Positions 42,208 through 53,302 of a stretch of 64,000 nucleotides of DNA are shown one piece after another. This DNA comes from Diphasiastrum complanatum. Lineage: Eukaryota; Streptophyta; Lycopodiopsida; Lycopodiales; Lycopodiaceae. Every line of letters begins with the position of its first letter. The first letter of the stretch is position 1. The notes under the pieces were generated by a model. The model was not told the DNA's origin, ran no database searches, and saw only the letters and a list, made by a program, of their open reading frames with translations. The DNA lies in the NCBI GenBank assembly GCA_029204225.1, contig CM055103.1:50447470-50511469 (forward strand), given 5' to 3'. The position numbers and the translations under genes were made by a program.

Positions 42208-42988
42208 GAAATAGATTTGATTGACTTGAAACTCACAAAGGTCTCACACTTGTAGTGTTTCACTCAAATTTGATTTCTAATCCAACAAATGGACTTATAA
42301 TCGCAGTTCTATCACTCCCTCACAAAGCTGGAATGAAGATAAGATGAAGTGAAAACTACTTTCAAACAAATCTTGCCAAGAAATGGATTTGATTGTCTCT
42401 AGAAACTCACTAAGGTCTCTCTTGTAGTTTTTCACTCAAATTGGATTTCTAATCCAACAAATGGACTTATAATCTCAGTTCTAACACTCCCTCACAAAGT
42501 TGGAATGAAGATAAGATGATGTGAAATCTACTTACAATCAAATCTTGCAAAATTTGGCTATTTTTGGACAAAAAAAAATGACTTAATCTCTTTCTTCCTT
42601 CTTGGTGTACTTTCAAGACCTGTTTTTAACCTTAATAGGAATTTAACTCAGCCTAGATTAATTAGATTCCATGAAACAAATTCAAATCTAATCAATGGCA
42701 AATGATCTTGGTAGATTATTCTAGGGTCTCCACCAAAAATTACACCAATAGCTCACAAATTGAATTTTTTTGGATCAAATGAATACCATGCATTAAATGC
42801 AGGTTCAGAGGTGCCCACACATGTGGACAGTATGGATTTGGACCCCTACCAAGATTGGGATCAAATCTCCTCACCAAAATCAAGATTCTAGCTTGCCCTC
42901 TCAAGACTAGTTTTTAGCACCAAAACTTGCTAAAAATGGATTTGCGTTAGATCAATGGCTTATGCTCTTGTACTTGGCTCTGATACCA
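42208..42988 (-). other. copia C leader and primer-binding site
   Basis: The primer-binding site is at 42977-42988 (TGGTATCAGAGC on the minus strand). In the leader a segment with TCTCACTTGTAGTGTTTCAC...AATCCAACAAATGGACTTATAA is present twice (about 42240-42360 and 42415-42530), a 175-bp-period direct repeat. Confidence 0.7.
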
Positions 42989-43650
42989 TGTGAAAGTACT
43001 GTACTTTAGGACCATAAATGGATCTACAAGAGATCCACAAGAGTGATTGGATGCTTGCTTAACAATCTATCAAAAAACTAGACACAAAAAAGTTGATCTA
43101 GATTGGCAATTTGACAAACAACAAGCATTAACAATTAAAAGCATTGATAAACATTGAAATTCGAGCCCACACGTGTGTACTACAGGCTGTAGGACGGCCT
43201 TCAACCTGAGAAACAAGTAGAAATTGATTTGGTTTCATTTGGATCACAAAAACTCAATGTACATAGTGAACTAGCTTGAGATTGCCAATGAGCTCCAAAA
43301 ATTTTCTATCTTCTCACTATGGAGAGAGGGAATACATAGCAAATTCGACTTCCTTCTTGAAGTTAGGTGGATTTCCAGCATGTAATAAGGAAGTTAACTC
43401 ACTCTCCTTGACCTAAAATGAAACTCTAGTCTATTTCCTAGAGCTATGCTTGGTAGGTAGCTAGTTGGTCAAATTTTCACCTTAAACTTAGGTGTAGGTC
43501 CTATAAAGTAGGGATGACCACCAAATAGACATGACCAACTCTCTTGACTTGACCTAACCTACATTAGGATGGGTTTCCCATGTGGCATCATGGCCTCACA
43601 TGTGTGGGACCCACTTGTGTACACAATTTACACTATTCTACATGGTTTTT
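42989..43650 (-). repeat. copia C 5' LTR (outer end uncertain)
   Basis: Begins TGTGAAAGTACTG directly after the primer-binding site. It contains the palindrome CACACGTGTG at 43168-43177 and, like the LTRs of copia E, a following GGACGGCC block and a GAAACAAGTA stretch, so the two families are related. The outer end was not located exactly. Confidence 0.6.
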
Positions 43651-43652
43651 GA

Positions 43653-44410
43653 TCAAGCTAGATTTGCCAATTTTTGGCAATTCTTCACAGGAACTAGATT
43701 TGTCGTTGGACTGGTGGTCTGTTGTCCAATGGGACACATGGACCTTGGTTGGACATTGTCCACTATTGATGTTGGAGTTGAATGACAATCGTCAATCTTA
43801 GTTGCTTCTTTTTCATTATCTTCTGATCTTGAAGGCTGCATGATTGCTTGCATGAGAACCTTTTGTTGGTTTGCCATGAAGCAACCCACTTGTCATAGCT
43901 ACCATTTGTAGTGCAGCATCTTTTGATTATTTTAGAAGACTTGATAGAATTTGATTGATTTCTTCTGTTGCTTGATGTTTGATTGATTGTACCAATTCTA
44001 TCTTTTGTGATACTATTGTCGTTGGATCCTAGGATGATGCCTCTGTGTGTTTTGTAAGCTTAGAAGAATTGCCATATTTTTATTTATCTCAAAGCCTGGT
44101 GGCACTATGATTCTTCTTGTATAGTGCATCTTGAGTGGAGTAGTTTGATAATAAGTTGCATGTTGGTCCATTTTGGATAATAGCTTCTTAGCTTTTGCAA
44201 TTTGCTCAATGGACGATCAAGACATGGATGGTTGACACCACATTGTGTACACCAAGGTGAAAAGGTTGTTGGATCAGCTCGATGTGAACATTCTAAACAA
44301 CGATGTCTTCCTCCGCATCCGTAACATCGTACCATGCATATAATACCATGCCCTCTAAGGTGATAAGCATATACAGATAGCAATTGTCCTGTATCACTCT
44401 CCACATAGTA
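43653..44410 (-). pseudogene. Cys/His-rich ORF split by copia D
   Basis: The open frame 44404-44105 encodes RCYGCGGRHRCLECSHRA and WCTQCGVNHPCLDRP, two CxxC pairs each followed by further Cys and His, as in zinc-binding proteins. Upstream, the frame continues across the copia D insertion: on the far side (50954-50857, minus strand) it reads SSTLEQSSVKSGG and MSPNSSEDYNS without stop. Downstream, 43889-43653 is a shifted continuation. I do not recognise the family; it could be an old retroelement or host gene. Copia D is inserted at the duplicated GTAAG. Confidence 0.4.
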
Positions 44411-44420
44411 GAGTGGTAAG

Positions 44421-45075
44421 TGTGAAAATTGTCAACATTTCCTAGCTAGTTTGAGGCCTAAATTGGCTAAAATTGTAAATAGTTTTGGTTCTGGAGTTTT
44501 GCATGTGTGAACCAGGCCACAATGTTTTTATTTACTGTATTTTTTCAGTATGATGAAGTGTCAAACTTCATACCCTTCAAAATGAGACCATTTTGATGTA
44601 TTTTGGTCATATAAGCCATTTTTAGCTATTTTTCCTATATAGGGAATATCTAGGGTCAAGTACCTTCTAGAGAGAGGAGAGAGAGTCATCTTCCTCATCC
44701 ATAAATAGTAGGGAAGTCGTGGAGAACAGGTTGGAGAAACCTTTTGTATGCTTCATTGAGATCAATAGATCATTGTCATTGTTTCTTCCTCCATTGAGAG
44801 CATTGTTGTGTGTATTGTCTTCAAGCTATTGTGTATGATCTTAGGTGCTTTCCAAAAGTGGTAGGCTGATGTATTATGGACTGTATAATGCTATTTTGGG
44901 CCGCACTTGATGTTTATGGAAGTCTCCATTTGTGATAAATGCTTTTTGATCAAGTTCTTTGCATTCTAGGTAGCATAGAATGTGTTGCCAATTCCTAGCT
45001 TATGTAGTTTGGAGTGCAAGCATTCAAGCCAATGATCTTGGAGTTTAGATCCACTTAGGATCTGTATTTTTCACA
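44421..45075 (+). repeat. copia D 5' LTR
   Basis: 655 bp, TGTGAAAATTG...TTTTTCACA. A TATA-like CATAAATAG is at 44700-44708 after a GAGAGAGGAGAGAGAG tract. At 44502-44509 it reads CATGTGTG where the 3' LTR has CACGTGTG. Differences from the 3' LTR: 44504, 44883 and 44924, all transitions. Confidence 0.95.
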
Positions 45076-45087
45076 TGGTATCAGAGC

Positions 45088-46247
45088 TGTTTGGCTTCTA
45101 TTTACAGTAAGTATTCCATTTTTGGTGATATTTGGATGTTTGATCAAGTTCTAGCATGATTTTGCATTGCTTTGTTGATCAAATCTTACTAACCTTTGTT
45201 TTGTGAGTTGAACTTGTGGATCAAAAGCATATTTCAGGTCTATTGAAGATCAGAGACTGAAAAGAAACTATTTTGGATCAGATCATAACACCTAATCATT
45301 TGTGATTGTGAGGCTTGTGCATATTCAATACTAACAATGTTCTTTTCAATCCTATTGTTGACAATCTCCATTCTTGGATGAACACTCTCCTTAAGTGGAT
45401 GAAACTTCTCCTTAAGTGGATGACAAATGCTCTTTTGAGTGAGTTGTAATTCTCCTAAAGGCTGAGCAAAGCTCCCATTTGGATGAAAGATCCCCTTTTT
45501 TGGGTGAACATATTGTAAGCTCCATTGTGAAGAGCATATTGTAAAGATTGTCATCAATTTTGGCATAATTTTTGGTGTACTTTGTTGAGCATGTAAGTAA
45601 CTCTCCTTATGTAATTTGATTGGAGCATTTGCTGGAAGGTGTTAACCATTATGCAAGTGTGTTTTCAGGTTCTTAACAGGTTGAGGAACATTCTCATGTG
45701 AAGTGATCTTAGATCTACATCTAAACACCAAGATTTGACAAGATAGTGAAGCTAGTCTTGTGATTCACTAAGTGTGCTCATTCATTCACCTCTAAATCTT
45801 GTATTTATCACTTGCTGGAGTTTATAAACTTTTAGAAGTGTGGTTTACATGTGGTTTTACAGGTTGAATCAATATCTTAGTGTGTTGATCATATGTTGAT
45901 CAAGTTTGTTCATTACTAGGTAATCTTGGCATCCTAGTTTTGGGTATTTTCTAAGAATGCAAGTAACTCTTCACACCATAACTTGATTTGGTCACTTGCT
46001 GGAAAGTTTGAGAGCTTAAGCAAGAGTGTGTTCAGGTTGGTTTGATTTTGTAATCCATTCTTAGTGTGTGCAAAGTGTTGCATGTGTTTCAATCTTCCTT
46101 TCTATGCTTGGAAACCATCTAGGTTCAAGATAGAAGTGTTTTAGGGTCCTAAATCTTCATAGATCTCTTTATCTATCATTTGTTGAGAGAAAAGTGAGTG
46201 CTAAGTGCTTTAGGACAAAACCTAAAAGTTGAAGAAACATTAGAATC
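45088..46247 (+). other. copia D leader with short repeats
   Basis: Non-coding leader of 1160 bp. Around 45374-45508 a 21-bp unit (GGATGAAACTTCTCCTTAAGT type) recurs in degenerate tandem copies. Around 45587-45675 and 45955-46045 a longer segment with GCAAGTAACTCT, TTGCTGGAA and GTGTTTTCAGGTT/GTGTGTTCAGGTT occurs twice. Confidence 0.65.
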
Positions 46248-49200
46248 ATGGCTTCCAATGGTGGGATCATGCTAGAGTCTAGTGAAAGGTTGAGTTCATC
46301 AAACTACTCTACTTGGAAAGTGAGGATGGAGTCCTTACTTGAGTTGAATGAACTCATGGACATAGTTGCAGAAATTGAAGAGAGACCTCTCACACTTCAA
46401 GAGCAACAAAGGTTTGATAAGAAGGCCAAAAGGGCTCTTCATATCATTAAAATGAATGTTACAAATGAACTTCTCAAGGAAGTTGGAAAGTGTCAAAGTG
46501 CAAGTGAGGCATGAAATGCCTTAAAGAAGCTCTTTGAATCAAAGTCCACATCTAGGGTATTGACCCTAAGGAGACAAATATTTTCTAGTAGGCAAAGAGA
46601 GGGTGAAAGTGCTCATGCATTTATCTTGAGAGTTAAGTTCCTAAGTGATGATTTAGCATGCATTGATGAGAACATAAAAGATGGTGAAATAGTCCAAGTT
46701 ATGTTGAATGGTTTGCTAAATGAACATGCTAACCTTGTGCAAAGTTTTGCCATTCAAAGAGTCTTGCCAAGTGTGGTTGACTTGCAAGAAATCTTATTGG
46801 CTGAAGAACATAGGTTGCAATCAAAGCTTGATGGTGCATCCTTGCAAGGTGGAGGTGAAGAGGCTTTCTTCACAAAAGGCAAATTCAAGGGCAAAGGTAA
46901 AGGCAAAGGGAAATGGTCCAAAGGTGGTAACTTTGATCATGATGATCACTCTTTCTCTTCCTCTTCTACTAAGAACAATAAGTCAAAGTTCAAGTGCTTT
47001 TATTGTGGGATAAAAGGTCATTTTGCAAATGAATGTTATAAGAAGAAAAGAGAGCAAAGAGAGAGGCAAGGAAATCTTACAATAGATGAGGAAGAACATA
47101 ACACATGTGAATCACTTGTTATGACTTCAAGTTTGTTAGCCAACATAGATGATAATGATCCTTGGTGGATTGATAGTGGAGCCTCATCTCACATGACAAG
47201 ACATAAGGAATACTTTACATCCTTATTGTCTTATGAGGGAGAAGGTAACATCATCTACACTGCAAATGATGGTCAATGTGACATCAAAGGCATAGGCACT
47301 ATTCCTATTTCCCTTTCAACAAATAGGAAAGCAAATCTTGAAAATGTTTTGTACATTCCTTCAATCACTAAGAATTTGCTTAGTGTAAGTCAAATGATTG
47401 ACAAAGGACTTGATGTGGAGTTCATTGGAGATGCATGTTTGATAAGTAAATGTGGATCCTTGATTGCTCAAGGTAGGAGGCATGGTAAACTTTTCAAGCT
47501 TGATGCATGTGTGATCTCTAATCATGAAGGATGTATGGCTAGGGAGCAATTGACAAACCAAGAAGTTTGGCACAAGAGGTTGGGCCATCCCAACTTCAAA
47601 TCTTTGGAGGTAATGGCAAAGAAAGAGCTTGTTCTTGGTCTCCCTAAAAGTCTTGTTGCAAACAATAGTGTTTGTGAACATTGTGCCTTGTCCAAATCTC
47701 ATAGACTTGCTTATTCTAGATCTACTTCTAGATCTAAAGAAGCTTTTCAACTTGTGCATTCTGATATTCATTCTTCTAGTACAACTAGCAATGGTGGGGC
47801 AAAGATGTATGCAACTTTCATTGATGACTTTAGTAGGTATACTTGGATCTATCTTCTTAAAAGTAAGGATGAAGTGTTTGCTGCATTTGTCAAGTTCAAG
47901 AATGAAATGGAAAACCAATTCAATACAAAGATCAAATGCTTAAGATCTAATAATGGAGGGGAATACACCTCAAATAGGTTCAAAGACTTTTGTATAGCAC
48001 ATGGGATTAAGAGGGAGATGTCTAGTCCTAGGACTCCACAACAGAATGGAGTGGCCGAGAGGAAGAATAGAACCCTTTGTGAATGTGCCAAGGCAATGAG
48101 ACTACATGCTAATCTTGCTAAGTCTTTTTGGGGGGAAGCTTTAGCATGTGCTAACTATCTATGTAATAGATGGACAAGTGCTTCCTTGGATGGTAAAACT
48201 CCTCATGAGGTTCTTTATGGTAGAAGGCCGAGTGTCAAGCATTGTAGGATCTTTGGATGTACATGTTTTGTCAATATCACACTTGATGATAGAACTAAAG
48301 AAGATCCTTCATCAAAGAAGGGTGTGTTTGTTGGCTATAGTGAAGTAAGCAAGGCTTACAAAGTGTACATTCCTTCTACAAAGAAAGTTGTCATAAGTAG
48401 GGATGTCATCTTTCATGAAGAGAATGTTTCCAATGTTGTTGATGTTGATGTTGATGTGCCTACTAATCATCATGATGTGCAAGATGTCTTGGATGAAGAT
48501 GGAGATGCCACTCCAAAGCAAACTTCAAGGAAGACTCAAAGGCAAAGGGCTAAGCCATCAAGGCTAACCTATGATGAAAAAGGAAAGCAAGTGGTGGACA
48601 ACTCTAACTTTGCTTTTCTTACCTCTTTTGATGAACCAACTTGTGTAGGTGAAGCAATTCAAAAGAAGGAATGGATCCAAGCCATGGATCATGAGCATCA
48701 AGCACTCATCAAAAGCAACACATGGAGGTTGGTAAAGCTTCCAAAGGACAAGAAGGCAATTGGTTGTAAGTGGATCTTCAAGATCAAGACAAATCAAGAT
48801 GGATCAATCAACAAGTACAAGGCAAGGTTGGTGGCAAAGGGGTATGCTCAAGAATATGGTATTGACTATGATGAGACCTTTGCACCCGTGGCAAAGATGG
48901 TAACTATTCGAATCCTAATCTCTCTTGCAACTCTTTATGATTGGGATATGTGGCAAATGGATGTTACTAATGCCTTCTTGAATGGTGATCTTGAAGAAGA
49001 TATTTACATGGAGCAACCCGAGGGCTATGTTTCACATGATGAGCCTAATCATGTGTGCTATCTCCAAAAGAGTTTGTATGGGCTAAAGCAAGCACCAAGG
49101 AGTTGGTATGCTAAGCTCAATTCCTTCTTACTTTCTCAAAACTTTGTTATGAGTGAGTATGATCATTCTCTCTACTTTAGATTGAATGAAAATGATATCA

Positions 49201-50201
49201 CTTTACTTTTGATCTATGTTGATGACATTATCTTAAGTGGTTGTAACAATCTAGATATAGATGAAATCAAGATGGCACTCAAAAGAGAGTTTGAAATTCA
49301 AGATCTTGGTAAACTTCATTATATCTTAGGAATAGAGATTATTAGAACTTCTAAATCTACATTCATATGTCAAGAAAAGTATGTTAACTCTATTCTAAAA
49401 AGGTTTCATATGGAAGATTGTAAAGTTGTTTCTACTCCTATGGAATCAAATGTAAAGCTAACTACAAGAAGTAATGAAAGATCCTTCAAGGACATTACTC
49501 TCTATAGAAAGCTAATAGGATCTCTTATATGGTTAACCATCACAAGACCTGATCTAAGCTTTGTGGTTGGTAAACTAAGTCAATTTATGCAAGATCCTAG
49601 TGAGGCTCATTGGAAGCTAGGAAAGAGAGTACTTAGATACATCTCGGGATCTAGAGATTTTGGCATCTTGTATGGAGGTACTACACCTAACCTTTGTGGA
49701 TTTTCAGATTCAGATTTTGCAGGTGATCAAATGGATAGGAAGTCAACAAGTGCCTTTGCAATCTATCTTGGAGATGGAGTGGTCTCATGGCTATCAAAGA
49801 AGCAACCAACTATCTCTCTATCTTCCACCGAAGCCGAGTACAAGGCATTAACAACATGCACCAAGGAGATTCTTTGGATCAAGAGGATGTTATTGGATCT
49901 TCACTTGCTGGAACCAGAGAAGACTCCAATCATACTTTGTGATAACCTTTCAGCCCAAAGCTTGGCAAGCAATCCTGTTTTTCATGCAAGGAGCAAGCAC
50001 ATTGAGATTGCTCACCATTTTGTGAGAGATCAAGTCATTGCCAAAGAGGTGGAGCTTCAACATGTCTCTTCAAAGGAGTGTGTGGCTGATATCTTCACCA
50101 AAGCATTGGGAAAGGACCTATATTTAATGCATAGATCTAATCTTGGAATGTGCTCAAAGACTATGTTGAAACTAGCATCCAATGTTGAAGAGGGAGTGTG
50201 A
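46248..50201 (+). pseudogene. copia D gag-pol polyprotein, one stop codon
   Basis: 1317-residue frame starting MASNGGIMLESSERLSS. gag: UBN2-type capsid, interrupted by TGA at 46512-46514 where the family has a Trp; zinc knuckle CFYCGIKGHFANEC at 46995-47036. Protease: WWIDSGASSHM with D-S-G at 47172-47180. Integrase: WHKRLGHPNF and CEHCALSKSHR (zinc), VHSDIHSS (first Asp), RSNNGGEY (second catalytic Asp replaced by Asn, 47949-47951), GVAERKNRT (Glu). RT: YVDD at 49215-49226. RNase H: SDSDFAGDQMDRKST and STEAEYKALT. The stop codon overlaps the 3' LTR. Apart from the nonsense codon and the integrase change all domains look intact. The open part 46560-50201 lacks the N-terminal capsid. Confidence 0.9.
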
Positions 50202-50851
50202 AAATTGTCAACATTTCCTAGCTAGTTTGAGGCCTAAATTGGCTAAAATTGTAAATAGTTTTGGTTCTGGAGTTTTGCACGTGTGAACCAGGCCACAATG
50301 TTTTTATTTACTGTATTTTTTCAGTATGATGAAGTGTCAAACTTCATACCCTTCAAAATGAGACCATTTTGATGTATTTTGGTCATATAAGCCATTTTTA
50401 GCTATTTTTCCTATATAGGGAATATCTAGGGTCAAGTACCTTCTAGAGAGAGGAGAGAGAGTCATCTTCCTCATCCATAAATAGTAGGGAAGTCGTGGAG
50501 AACAGGTTGGAGAAACCTTTTGTATGCTTCATTGAGATCAATAGATCATTGTCATTGTTTCTTCCTCCATTGAGAGCATTGTTGTGTGTATTGTCTTCAA
50601 GCTATTGTGTATGATCTTAGGTGCTTTCCAAAAGTGGTAGGCTGATGTATTATGGACTATATAATGCTATTTTGGGCCGCACTTGATGTTTATGGAAGTT
50701 TCCATTTGTGATAAATGCTTTTTGATCAAGTTCTTTGCATTCTAGGTAGCATAGAATGTGTTGCCAATTCCTAGCTTATGTAGTTTGGAGTGCAAGCATT
50801 CAAGCCAATGATCTTGGAGTTTAGATCCACTTAGGATCTGTATTTTTCACA
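50197..50851 (+). repeat. copia D 3' LTR
   Basis: Same length as the 5' LTR. It keeps CACGTGTG at 50278-50285. The polyprotein stop codon (50199-50201) lies in its first bases. Confidence 0.95.
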
Positions 50852-50954
50852 GTAAGCTATTATAATCTTCTGATGAGTTCGGAGACATGCATGATGATAT
50901 GACCAATACTTTCACTCCACCACTTTTGACTGAAGACTGTTCTAGTGTGCTCGA

Positions 50955-51600
50955 TGTTAAATTTACACAAGCTAGTTTGCACAATTACCACTTGTAAATG
51001 AATTTGAGGCCATGTTGTGGGATGTCACACGTGCCAAAAGCATAGGATACCTTATTCTAGGTCAAATCATTAACCTAGCTTTGGAATGGTACCTTTGGGA
51101 TATGTCCAAAGAGAGCATAGATAGGGTAGAGAAAAAGTAGGAGCAAAAAATAACATTTTTCTCATTGTTTTTAGATCTCAAGGCATTGACCCTAAATAGG
51201 ATGGATCAAGTGGATCTTTAGGTTAGATGTTAGGGTTAGGTTATGATGAATACATATAAGCCCTAATATGCTCAGATCCGAGCTCTACATGTATAAATAT
51301 GTGATGGGATTTCCATCCAATAATGAGCAAAATCGAGATTTTCCTTCTTGACTAGTTTGAGTCTATGATTTGATTGATGAATGCTATTGGCATATGGTAT
51401 TTTGTGATGATTAAATGAGTTTGGAGTTGCAGGTACAGTACACAGGCAGCAACAAACCATACTTTCACATGCGTGAAGAGTTTTGGAGCTAATTCACGGA
51501 GTTCAAGCCAAGAATGAGATTCACTTCATGCTAGAATCATGGATTTTGATGCAATTCAAGCATTGATTGCTATCTAGACATAATCTACGAGTAGTACCTA
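50955..51600 (+). repeat. copia I 5' LTR (end uncertain)
   Basis: See copia I. A TATA-like TGTATAAATATG is at 51289-51300. An ACACGTGCC box lies near 51027-51035. The region from 51600 to 52291 is AT-rich leader without ORF. Confidence 0.6.
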
Positions 51601-52291
51601 TAATTCTTGATCAATTTGAGTAAAGAGGGATCCAATGTTTTTTGATTTACAGGCTTTTTAGCTTCAAAATCGAAGTTGTGGTCATCTCTTATCAATTGGA
51701 TCAAAATAACAAGTATTTTGCACTTTCATCATATTGATGCTACTCGATTTGTGGAGTCTATCACAAGGAGTATTTTTCAATCAATCAAAGTAGATCCTTA
51801 TCTTTGGTACTGTAATAGGTCATTCTTAGACTTATTGAGATCTTAGAAATTCAATTTTGGGGTCAGCCCAAAGATTTTGATAAGTGCTCATCAAGGAATG
51901 CAACTACTCAAGATTGTGTTCAATTTTTGCTTGATTTGTGAGATAGTTTGGATTAATTATTGCTAGATGATTCAACCTGATCTTGTAGGAATGATTTGAA
52001 GAGGCATTTATGTGCATATGATTCCTTTTGGTTCATGTTAGGTGAATCTTATATCCTTGTGAAGTCGAGATCAAGGAGGAGGCAATTCTAGATCCTTTTT
52101 TTTTATGCAGATTCAAGCTAGTTTCCATTCTTGTTGACATTCATAGATTTGATTTGGCTTAAGATTAGGTAGGATCTTATTGAGAGGTCAAGTTTTGAGC
52201 TTTCTCAAGTCCCTAGGTAGTGGGATAGCTAGTCTTTCAATCATTTCTATTTTGCATCTATTATTGTGATCAAGATCTTGTTTAAAGATAG

Positions 52292-53302
52292 ATGGCTTCA
52301 ATGAATGCATATCTTTTGGATTCACATGATAGATTGAATGCTTCTAATTATTTAGTTTGGAAGCTAATAATGGAATCAATTTTTATTTTTACAAGATCTA
52401 ATGGATATAGTGAGTGGTGAAGAGGATGAGCCCATTCACCCTCAAGAAGCTACAAAATACAAAAGGAAGTGCAAGGTTGCTCTCCATTGTATAAAAATGA
52501 ATGTAGCTAATGAGCTTCTTAAGGAGGTAGGTGCTTGCACCTTGGCTCAAGAAGCATGGGAAACTCTTCAAAAGATATATGAATCCAAGAATACTTCAAG
52601 GTTGCTATCCTTGAAGAATCAAATCCTTCAATGTTTTCAAGCTAAAGGAGAGAGTGGACATTCATATGTGTTGAGAGTTAAGGACTTAAACATGGAGCTT
52701 GCTTACATAGGAGATTCCATTAAGGAAAGTGAACTTGTTCAACTAATCTTGAATGGTTTGAGTGTAGATTTTGCTAACCTAGTGCAAGGCTATGCAATTA
52801 TGGGCAAGTTGCCTCACTTAAAGATCTCCAAGGAGTCCTCATGGCTGAGGAGAGTAGGAGAACTCACATCAAGTCAAGGATGGAGAATCTCTCCCTCAAT
52901 GATGGAGATGACAAGGCTCTTTTCACCAAGAGCAAGAGCAAATTCAAAGGCAAGGGTTCTGCATTCAAGAAGAATCAAGTCAAAGGTGAAGATCAAGAAG
53001 GACCTTCAAGTCCAAGCTCGAGCAAGCCAAAGAAGGATAAGTCAAAGATCAAATGCTGCTTTTGTGGCAAGATGGGGCACTATGCCTTGGAGTGCTTTAA
53101 GAAGAAGCAATCTCAAAGTCAAGAAAACCTAGGCCAAGAAGAAGAGGAGAGCTCTCATGAAGATTCACTCATGATGTCAAGTTTCTCATCTTCAAGCATA
53201 AGAGGTGAAGACCCTTGGTGGATAGATAGTGGGGCTAGCTCCCACATGAAAAGTAAGAGGGAGTATTTCTCAAACTTATCTACCTATGATGGACCTATCT
53301 AG
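52292..53302 (+). pseudogene. copia I gag and protease start
   Basis: The start codon at 52292 (MASMNAYLLDSHDRLNASNY) is followed by a frameshift near 52390. 52401 on carries the capsid (CKVALHCIKMNVANELLKEV, LSLKNQILQCFQAKGES). A second shift near 52830 leads to 52841-53302 with the zinc knuckle CCFCGKMGHYALEC and the protease active site WWIDSGASSHMKS. The frame stops at 53300-53302. Confidence 0.8.

Larger units (their letters stand above)
44421..50851 (+). mobile_element. Ty1/copia D, complete and young
   Basis: 6431 bp, with LTRs 44421-45075 and 50197-50851 of equal length (655 bp), differing by my count at three positions. A perfect target-site duplication GTAAG is at 44416-44420 and 50852-50856. 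Primer-binding site TGGTATCAGAGC at 45076-45087; polypurine tract GAAGAGGGAG at 50187-50196. One long polyprotein frame, 46248-50201, carries a single stop. It is the least decayed element of the window. Confidence 0.95.

Noticed and set aside
47361-47918. 185-codon minus-strand ORF
   Set aside because: Lies antisense inside the integrase of copia D; composition explained by the sense frame.
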